Made by a program: the position numbers and the translations under genes. 6,590 nt of DNA from Chitinophaga pinensis (GTDB lineage: Bacteria > Bacteroidota > Bacteroidia > UKL13-3), in NCBI GenBank assembly GCA_945876985.1, contig CAMCQX010000095.1, forward strand, positions 1 to 6,590, read 5' to 3'. Under the pieces are notes generated by a model, which saw nothing but the letters and a program-made list of their open reading frames with translations, ran no database searches and was not told the origin of the DNA. Position 1 is the stretch's first letter. Every line of letters starts with the position of its first letter. Positions 1 through 5,217 of the stretch are shown in pieces.

Positions 1-276
1 GATGAAGTTCAAATGAATTATACCGGAATGTTTTTAGACGGGAAAAAATTTGATGAGAATTTAAATACAGAAAGTCCGTTTAGTTTTAAATTAGGAACGG
101 GTCAAGTAATAGCTGGTTGGGATGAAGGGATTTTGTTACTTCACGAAGGAGAAGAAGCAAAGCTTATTATTCCTTCAGACTTAGGTTATGGTGAGCAGGG
201 AACTGGACCAATTCCACCAAATACAACGTTGGTTTTTGATGTTAAATTATTGAAAATTAAACCCAATACTAAATAA
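1..276 (+). CDS. FKBP-type peptidyl-prolyl cis-trans isomerase, 5'-truncated
   Basis: This is the C-terminal 91 residues of an FKBP-type proline isomerase, an enzyme that speeds cis-trans isomerisation of Xaa-Pro bonds during folding. The frame is open from base 1 (Asp-Glu-Val-Gln before the first visible ATG at 13), so the real start lies upstream and the ATG at 13 falls inside the domain. The FKBP12 pocket is complete: Y of NYTG, FD of KKFDEN, F of SPFSF, VI and W of QVIAGW, Y of LGYG, I of GPIPP and F of LVFDV. A short basic tail (KPNTK) follows. The stop (274-276) shares its last A with the start of the next gene, which suggests translational coupling. An export signal is likely by analogy with its two neighbours, but the N-terminus is not visible. 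Family assignment is secure; localisation is inferred. Confidence 0.95.
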   Translation, partial: DEVQMNYTGMFLDGKKFDENLNTESPFSFKLGTGQVIAGWDEGILLLHEGEEAKLIIPSDLGYGEQGTGPIPPNTTLVFDVKLLKIKPNTK

Positions 277-1127
277 TGAAAAAATCAGCTTTCATCATTG
301 CGTTATTAATTATTTCAATAACAATCAATGCCCAAACATGGATAAAAACAGATGGCGGCACTGCATTTAGATTTATTAGTAAAAATGAAAAAGGGACAAA
401 AGTAATCCCAAACATGATTTTATTAGCTGATTTATATGGCACAGCAAAAAAAGTAAGTAATCCATTAGAAGACACCGTAATTTTTAACAGTGTAAGTAGC
501 GATAAACCTTTTTATATTCCTACTGAACAACCAGGATTACAAAATATATTTTATAAATTACACGCTGGTGATAGCATAGAAATTAAAATAATAGCGGATA
601 CCTTTTATAACAAAACTTTCAGTTCACCTGTGCCAGATTATGTGGCAAAAGGATCTATTGTAAATTTGTTTTTTCATGTTCAGGAGGCCTTAACTCAAAC
701 TGAAATTGAGCAAAAATCAAGAGAACAAAATACACCATTAATAAAAGGTGATTCACTTCGTTTAAAAAAATATTGTGACAGTTTAAAAGGAGTAAAAAAG
801 CTTAAAAATGGTTTGAGATATAAAATATTGAAACCAAATCCAACTGGAACAATGACTAAAAATGGTTCAATGGTTTCAGTAAAATATAAAGGTTGGTTAG
901 TGGAAGGCGATGTTTTTGATGAAAATATTAAAGGAGAACCTTTTAAATTTGTATTAGGAATGAATCAAGTAATTAAAGGTTGGGACGAAGGCTTAAGGTT
1001 AATGAAAACTGGAGAAAAATGCCGACTAATTATTCCTTGGTATTTGGCTTATGGCTCCCATGGAAATGGACCAATACCACCTTTTACAAGCATAATTTTT
1101 GATGTAGAACTCATTGATATCAAATAA
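276..1127 (+). CDS. Exported two-domain FKBP-type isomerase with a degenerate N-terminal domain
   Basis: This 283-residue protein starts with a signal peptide (MKK, hydrophobic core to about residue 18, cleavage near NAQ, residues 18-20). No lipobox cysteine is visible, so it is probably periplasmic. Residues 178-283 form a canonical FKBP domain with an intact pocket: Y204, F214-D215, F223, V232-I233, W236, Y259, I267 and F275. Residues about 25-138 look like a second FKBP fold by spacing (a LHAGDSIEI segment at the place of the usual xxVGDKxxx, then an ADTFYNKTFSSPVP loop and a final beta strand). They lack the VIxGW and FDxx signatures, so catalysis there is unlikely. A charged, probably helical linker (about 141-172) joins the halves. 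The ATG at 276 overlaps the upstream stop, and no Shine-Dalgarno is evident, as is usual in Bacteroidota. The N-terminal fold is my inference from pattern alone. Confidence 0.93.
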   Translation: MKKSAFIIALLIISITINAQTWIKTDGGTAFRFISKNEKGTKVIPNMILLADLYGTAKKVSNPLEDTVIFNSVSSDKPFYIPTEQPGLQNIFYKLHAGDSIEIKIIADTFYNKTFSSPVPDYVAKGSIVNLFFHVQEALTQTEIEQKSREQNTPLIKGDSLRLKKYCDSLKGVKKLKNGLRYKILKPNPTGTMTKNGSMVSVKYKGWLVEGDVFDENIKGEPFKFVLGMNQVIKGWDEGLRLMKTGEKCRLIIPWYLAYGSHGNGPIPPFTSIIFDVELIDIK

Positions 1128-1157
1128 AATATTTTTAACCTAAAACCCTTCATTTTT

Positions 1158-2045
1158 ATGAAAAAATATAGCATAACCTTAGTTTTAATTTGTTCCGTAA
1201 GCATATTGTTTGCGCAGCAATCAAAAACAAAAAAAACTACCAATAAAATTAAACCTACAAAAAAAACATCAACTGTAGTAGGAGAAGTTAAAAGAGAAGA
1301 CACAAAAATGGAAAATAATGAATTTACAACAGCCAGTGGTTTAAAAGTAAAAATCACTGAAAAAGGAAATGGCAAACAAGTAATTAAAGGTGATAAAGTA
1401 ACTGCTCATTACACTGGTACTTTAGAGGATGGAAAAAAGTTTGATAGTTCAAAAGACAGAAACCAACCTTTTAGTTTTAAAGTTGGAACCGGACAAGTAA
1501 TTTCAGGTTGGGATGAAGGTTTTCAATTATTAAGCATAGGCGATAAAGCAACATTTACTATTCCTTCAAACTTAGGATATGGCGCAAATGGCGCAGCTGG
1601 AGTAATTCCTCCAAATGCTACCTTGTTTTTTGACGTAGAAGTATTAGATGCGGTTGCTAGTCCAGCACCAAAAGCTGCTGTTCCTTACGATGTAACTGGC
1701 TTGGATACTATTAAAATGCAAAGTGGTTTAAGATTTTTAAAAGTAGAATCTGGAACAGGTGAAAAAGCGCAACAAGGAAAATATGTTTCGGTACATTATA
1801 CTGGTTATTTAATGGATGGCAAAAAATTCGATTCATCGGTAGAACGTGGTGAACCAATAGAATTTCAATTAGGAAAAGGAATGGTTATTAAAGGTTGGGA
1901 AGAAGGAATAGAATTGATGCATGTAGGCGACAAAATGCGTTTTATCATTCCAAGTGAATTAGCATATGGAGAAAAAGGTGCTCCTGGAGCAATTCCGGCT
2001 AATGCCACGCTAATTTTTGATTGTGAACTGGTAGGAGTGCAATAA
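1158..2045 (+). CDS. Exported tandem-FKBP peptidyl-prolyl isomerase
   Basis: This 295-residue protein carries two catalytic FKBP domains. A signal peptide covers residues 1 to about 19 (cleavage near LFA-QQ). A Lys/Thr-rich linker (about 22-51) may be extended or contact envelope polymers. FKBP domain 1 is at about 57-165 (HYTG, KFDSS, QVISGW, LGYG, GVIPP, LFFDV). An Ala/Pro-rich linker (about 166-180) leads to FKBP domain 2 at about 187-294 (HYTG, KFDSS, MVIKGW, LAYG, GAIPA, LIFDC). Both pockets are complete, so both should be active as isomerases or chaperones. The gene starts 30 bases after the previous stop in the same direction and is probably in the same operon. ATG 1158 is chosen because it opens the signal peptide. 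An in-frame ATG at 1308 would give a cytoplasmic form without signal and linker, but nothing supports its use. Confidence 0.95.
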   Translation: MKKYSITLVLICSVSILFAQQSKTKKTTNKIKPTKKTSTVVGEVKREDTKMENNEFTTASGLKVKITEKGNGKQVIKGDKVTAHYTGTLEDGKKFDSSKDRNQPFSFKVGTGQVISGWDEGFQLLSIGDKATFTIPSNLGYGANGAAGVIPPNATLFFDVEVLDAVASPAPKAAVPYDVTGLDTIKMQSGLRFLKVESGTGEKAQQGKYVSVHYTGYLMDGKKFDSSVERGEPIEFQLGKGMVIKGWEEGIELMHVGDKMRFIIPSELAYGEKGAPGAIPANATLIFDCELVGVQ

Positions 2046-2069
2046 ATAATAATTACCTAACAATTTATT

Positions 2070-2103
2070 AAAAGTCGGCCGATGAAAATCAGCCGACTTT
2101 TTT
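2070..2103 (+). terminator. Rho-independent terminator after the FKBP genes
   Basis: A 10-bp perfect stem (2070-2079 with 2092-2101, core AAAGTCGGC / GCCGACTTT) continues past one C-A mismatch into a 3-bp GAT/ATC helix capped by a GAAA tetraloop (2084-2087). A run of six T (2098-2103) follows. It lies 25 bases after the stop of the tandem-FKBP gene and 6 bases before the repeat array of the receptor gene, so it separates the two transcription units. Confidence 0.93.
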
Positions 2104-2108
2104 GTTGT

Positions 2109-2174
2109 TAACAATTACATAATATTTGAGTAACTTATACATAACTTATGCTTAACATTGGCATAAGAGTAGAA
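2109..2174 (+). promoter_or_regulatory. Six 11-bp direct repeats upstream of the receptor gene, Pho-box-like operator array
   Basis: Six uninterrupted 11-bp units begin at 2109, 2120, 2131, 2142, 2153 and 2164. They read TAACAATTACA, TAATATTTGAG, TAACTTATACA, TAACTTATGCT, TAACATTGGCA and TAAGAGTAGAA. All start with TAA, four with TAAC, and the consensus is about TAACWTWTRCA. The next 11 bases (2175-2185) end in the promoter-like CTTTG, so the array is in register with the promoter. One half-site per 11 bp is the known layout of PhoB/PhoP (OmpR-class) sites, and TTAAC-type cores are known for Bacillus PhoP and cyanobacterial Pho boxes. That a PhoB-like activator binds here is an inference. The repeat pattern itself is directly visible. 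Confidence 0.72.
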
Positions 2175-2185
2175 TATTTTCTTTG
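2158..2185 (+). promoter_or_regulatory. Candidate promoter of the TonB-dependent receptor gene
   Basis: The Bacteroidota housekeeping promoter is roughly TTG, 17-23 bases, TAnnTTTG. Here a TTG (2158-2160) is followed after 17 bases by TTTCTTTG (2178-2185), which matches all fixed positions except the A. Transcription would begin a few bases downstream, giving a leader of about 13-17 bases before the ATG at 2207. The upstream element lies inside the fifth repeat unit, consistent with an activator replacing or aiding contact at a weak -33 region. Confidence 0.45.
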
Positions 2186-2206
2186 CAGCACAATAAACAA
2201 CTGATA

Positions 2207-5020
2207 ATGAAAAAAATAATTGCGTCTCTTTTACTTTGTTTAACATTTGTATTATTTACAAATTTAACATTTGCTCAAACTGGTAAAATTGCCGGTAAAG
2301 TATTTGATGGTAAAACTGGGGAAGTTTTGATTGGTGTTAAAGTTACCATTGAGGGAACTATAACAGCCACATCATCTGACTACGAAGGAAAATTCTCTTT
2401 ATCAAATTTAAAGCCTGGAACCTATAATTTACTAGTAAGTTATATTGGTTATAGTAAAAAAGTTTTAACAGGAATAGAGGTAAAAGCAAAAGAAGTAACT
2501 CCTGTTAATATATCAATGGTTGAATCAACTAAGGCATTTGATGACATTGTAATTAGAGGAGAAGTTAAAAAAGAAAGTGCCAATGCATTGTTAATTCAAC
2601 AAAAAAATGCAACTACAATTTCTGATGGTGTATCGATAGAAACCATTAGAAAAACACCAGATAGAAACACAAGTGATGTGTTAAAACGTGTAAGTGGAGC
2701 TACTATTCAAGACAATAAATATGCTATCATTAGAGGTTTACCCGATAGATACAATGCTGCATTTGTAAATGGTTCTCCATTACCAAGTTCGGAACCTGAT
2801 AGAAAAGCATTTGCCTTTGATATTTTTCCTGCTAATTTATTAGATAACATAGTAATTGTAAAATCTGCTACTCCTGATTTAAGTGGAGAATTTGCTGGTG
2901 GATTAATTTTAATAAAAACCAAAGACATTCCAGATCAAAATTTTTATAATTTATCGTTTGGTACAAGTGTAAACTCAATCACAACTTTTAATAAATTCAA
3001 TACCAATGTAAATGGTTCAACTGATTTTTTAGGAATAGATGACGGATCAAGAAAATTACCAGGTAGTTTTCCGGATAATAAAACCATGAAAAGTTTGGAA
3101 AACAATATTCAAACTGCAGATGACTTAAATAAATTAGTTGCAGTAGCAAAACCTTTTAACAACAACTTTAAAATAAACGAAAATGCTTCAATGAGACCAG
3201 CATATAGTTTTCAGTTTAGCATGGGTCATTTAAAGAAACTAAAGACCTCGGAATTAGGAAGTGTATTCTCTATGTCGATGCAAAATACACCAACTACCCA
3301 ACAAATTACTAGAAAAGATTATGATGATGCAAAAAACACTGAATTTAGTTATGTAGATGAGCAAAATACCATTAATACTTTAAACGGATTTTTGTGGAAT
3401 ATTAGTTTGAAAAACAAAAGTAATAAGATCAGCTTTAAAAACCTGATTAATGTTAACAGCAACGACCAAACTACTATAAGAACTGGACAAGATTTGGCAT
3501 TAGCATACGATAGGAAGTTTTATTTTATGTGGTACACTCAAAATGTACTAAATAGTCACCAAGTTAGCGGTGAACATTTTGTAAAAAGAATGAAATCTAA
3601 AATCAATTGGACTATGGGATATAGTGGACTAAACAGAGAAACTCCAGATTTTAGAAGAATAAGGTATCAAAAAATTACGGGTGATGAAACTTCAATTTAT
3701 CAAGTTCCATTACAGTCTAATGCACAAGCTGATGTAGCTGGAAGATTTTTTTCTACTCAAATTGATAAAATTTACAATGCAGGTATAGATATTTCAAGAC
3801 CATTGAATATCAAAAAATTCAAAAACGAAATAAAATTTGGTGGCTATGCTCAACACAGAAATAGAGATTTTAACGCTCGTCAATTAGGTTATGCTTACTC
3901 ACCTAGCAAAACACTTAATTTGGATAATTTACCAATTGATCAAATATTTGCAAATGAAAACATAAGTTCTGACGCATATGTAATGAAAGAACTTACCAGT
4001 GCATCTGACGCATACACAGCTTCAAGTAATTTATTTGCAGCCTATTTAAGATTTGATAGCAAAATAACAAAAAAATTAAAGGCGGTATGGGGTGTTAGAT
4101 TAGAATCATACAATCAAAAAATCAATACAGTGAAAGTTGGATCTGATCAATCATTTATTATTGATACCACTGTAGTTGATATTTTGCCTTCTGTAAATTT
4201 AGTTTATGCTTTAAATAGCAAATCAAATTTAAGGGCATCATTTTCTCAAACAGTTTCTCGCCCTGAATTCAGGGAATTAGCAGCATTTTCATTCTATGAT
4301 TTTAACGACAACATGTTAGTACAAGGAAAAGCTGATTTAAAAAGAACGAAAATTAATAACTACGATTTAAGATATGAGTTTTACCCAACACCAGCTCAAA
4401 TAATTTCTAGTTCAGTTTTCTATAAAACTTTTGAAAATCCAATCGAAAAATCATTGTTTAATGTTGGTCCAAATTCAATGGAGTACTCAAATGTTCCAAC
4501 AGCATTTTGTTATGGTATAGAGTTAGATTATAAGTTAAACTTTGGTCAATTGTTTGCAGTTAAAAATCCATTTTTAGAAGGATTGAATTTTGTTGGTAAT
4601 TTGGCTTATATTAAATCGGAGGTTGATGTATCTAAAGTTGTAGCAACTCCTGAAAAAGTAAGACCATTACAAGGACAATCGCCTTATATTATAAACGGAA
4701 GTTTACAGTATAGTAATACTAAAAAAGAGTATGGTGTTTCTATGTCATTTAACAGAATTGGTGAACGAATTGTAAATGTAGGTTATAAAGATTATGCGAG
4801 TTATTGGGAAAAACCACGTTCTGTTATTGATTTACAAATCAATAAAACATTCTACAAAAAATTAGATGTTAGGTTTGGTATCAGAGATTTATTAGCTCAG
4901 AACATTATTTTTTACCAAAACAGTGATTCTAATACTTCTTTTGAATCAGGAAAAGACAATGAAATTTGGAACTTTAAAGTAGGTTCATCTTACTCAATCA
5001 ATTTGAGTTATAAATTTTAA
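2207..5020 (+). CDS. TonB-dependent outer-membrane receptor with N-terminal carboxypeptidase-D-like regulatory domain
   Basis: This 937-residue outer-membrane transporter uses TonB/ExbBD energy to import a ligand that cannot pass porins. A signal peptide spans residues 1-23 (cleavage at TFA-Q). Next comes a carboxypeptidase-D regulatory-like beta-sandwich (about 27-105), then a TonB-box-like DDIVIRGE (112-119). The plug is at about 125-240 (SDVLKRVSGA, IIRGLPDRYN, DLSGEFAGG). The rest is a beta-barrel ending in aromatic SYKF, including a SRPEF stretch often seen in such barrels. Start ATG 2207 gives a clean signal peptide; an upstream in-frame TTG at 2183 lies in the predicted promoter element and is unlikely. 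No SusD-like partner follows; instead a beta-helix protein does. Terminators flank the gene, so it is monocistronic. The ligand cannot be read from sequence. The upstream Pho-box-like array hints at phosphorus compounds, which is an inference. Confidence 0.95.
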   Translation: MKKIIASLLLCLTFVLFTNLTFAQTGKIAGKVFDGKTGEVLIGVKVTIEGTITATSSDYEGKFSLSNLKPGTYNLLVSYIGYSKKVLTGIEVKAKEVTPVNISMVESTKAFDDIVIRGEVKKESANALLIQQKNATTISDGVSIETIRKTPDRNTSDVLKRVSGATIQDNKYAIIRGLPDRYNAAFVNGSPLPSSEPDRKAFAFDIFPANLLDNIVIVKSATPDLSGEFAGGLILIKTKDIPDQNFYNLSFGTSVNSITTFNKFNTNVNGSTDFLGIDDGSRKLPGSFPDNKTMKSLENNIQTADDLNKLVAVAKPFNNNFKINENASMRPAYSFQFSMGHLKKLKTSELGSVFSMSMQNTPTTQQITRKDYDDAKNTEFSYVDEQNTINTLNGFLWNISLKNKSNKISFKNLINVNSNDQTTIRTGQDLALAYDRKFYFMWYTQNVLNSHQVSGEHFVKRMKSKINWTMGYSGLNRETPDFRRIRYQKITGDETSIYQVPLQSNAQADVAGRFFSTQIDKIYNAGIDISRPLNIKKFKNEIKFGGYAQHRNRDFNARQLGYAYSPSKTLNLDNLPIDQIFANENISSDAYVMKELTSASDAYTASSNLFAAYLRFDSKITKKLKAVWGVRLESYNQKINTVKVGSDQSFIIDTTVVDILPSVNLVYALNSKSNLRASFSQTVSRPEFRELAAFSFYDFNDNMLVQGKADLKRTKINNYDLRYEFYPTPAQIISSSVFYKTFENPIEKSLFNVGPNSMEYSNVPTAFCYGIELDYKLNFGQLFAVKNPFLEGLNFVGNLAYIKSEVDVSKVVATPEKVRPLQGQSPYIINGSLQYSNTKKEYGVSMSFNRIGERIVNVGYKDYASYWEKPRSVIDLQINKTFYKKLDVRFGIRDLLAQNIIFYQNSDSNTSFESGKDNEIWNFKVGSSYSINLSYKF

Positions 5021-5044
5021 AAAACTAAAATAGTATCATTTTTC

Positions 5045-5079
5045 AAAAAGTGTCTTGAAGTTTTCAAGGCACTTTTTTT
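5045..5079 (+). terminator. Rho-independent terminator after the receptor gene
   Basis: A 15-bp stem (5045-5059 with 5063-5077; AAAAAGTGTCTTGAA against TTCAAGGCACTTTTT) contains one T-G wobble at 5053/5069 and closes on a 3-base loop. Seven T (5073-5079) follow. It starts 24 bases after the stop codon. Because the stem begins with five A and ends in T, it could also act for transcripts on the other strand, but no gene converges there in this window. Confidence 0.93.
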
Positions 5080-5111
5080 GTTATTAGAAATCAGATATAA
5101 TGATGTTTTGG

Positions 5112-5177
5112 TAACAATAAATATACTCTAAATTTACTTTAACATAACATTGAGTTTAATATTTGATAACAATGCAC
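5112..5177 (+). promoter_or_regulatory. Second 11-bp repeat array, upstream of the beta-helix gene
   Basis: Six 11-bp units begin at 5112, 5123, 5134, 5145, 5156 and 5167. They read TAACAATAAAT, ATACTCTAAAT, TTACTTTAACA, TAACATTGAGT, TTAATATTTGA and TAACAATGCAC. Five have A and C at positions 3 and 4, and all have A at position 3. The match to TAAC is looser than in the array before the receptor gene. The geometry is identical: 66 bp, starting TAACAAT, followed by an 11-bp unit that ends in CTTTG (5178-5188). The unit at 5145 shares TAACATTG with the one at 2153. The shared register suggests one regulator controls both genes. Taken alone, this array could be chance in AT-rich DNA. Confidence 0.55.
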
Positions 5178-5188
5178 AAGTTCCTTTG
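5163..5188 (+). promoter_or_regulatory. Candidate promoter of the beta-helix gene
   Basis: TTCCTTTG (5181-5188) matches the Bacteroidota -7 element TAnnTTTG except for the A. The nearest upstream TTG (5163-5165) is only 15 bases away, shorter than the usual 17-23, so the -33 match is weak. That would fit an activator-dependent promoter. Transcription starting just downstream leaves a leader of roughly 25 bases, AT-rich and without a clear Shine-Dalgarno, before ATG 5218. Confidence 0.38.
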
Positions 5189-5217
5189 TAACATCTTAAA
5201 ACAAACAAATAAGAAAA

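Noticed and set aside
269..475. Minus-strand open frame of 68 codons
   Set aside because: It lies antisense within the second FKBP gene, has no recognisable domain, and overlaps a well-supported coding sequence.
1308..1310. Internal ATG giving a signal-less form of the tandem FKBP
   Set aside because: It sits just before the first FKBP domain, but no ribosome-binding or promoter signal supports separate initiation.
1049..1375. Minus-strand open frame of 108 codons
   Set aside because: It spans the junction of two supported FKBP genes on the other strand. Its hydrophobic stretches are reverse complements of Lys-rich and signal-peptide codons.
2058..2068. TAACAATTTAT before the first terminator, resembling one repeat unit
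   Set aside because: It lies 51 bases before the array start, out of the 11-bp register, and on the far side of the terminator.
2707..2928. Minus-strand open frame of 73 codons
   Set aside because: Antisense to the conserved plug domain of the receptor; no family signature.
4261..4274. Perfect 14-bp palindrome CCCTGAATTCAGGG inside the receptor gene
   Set aside because: It encodes the SRPEFREL segment, a conserved barrel stretch, has no T-run or spacing to a promoter, and is a single copy; most likely coincidence of codon choice.
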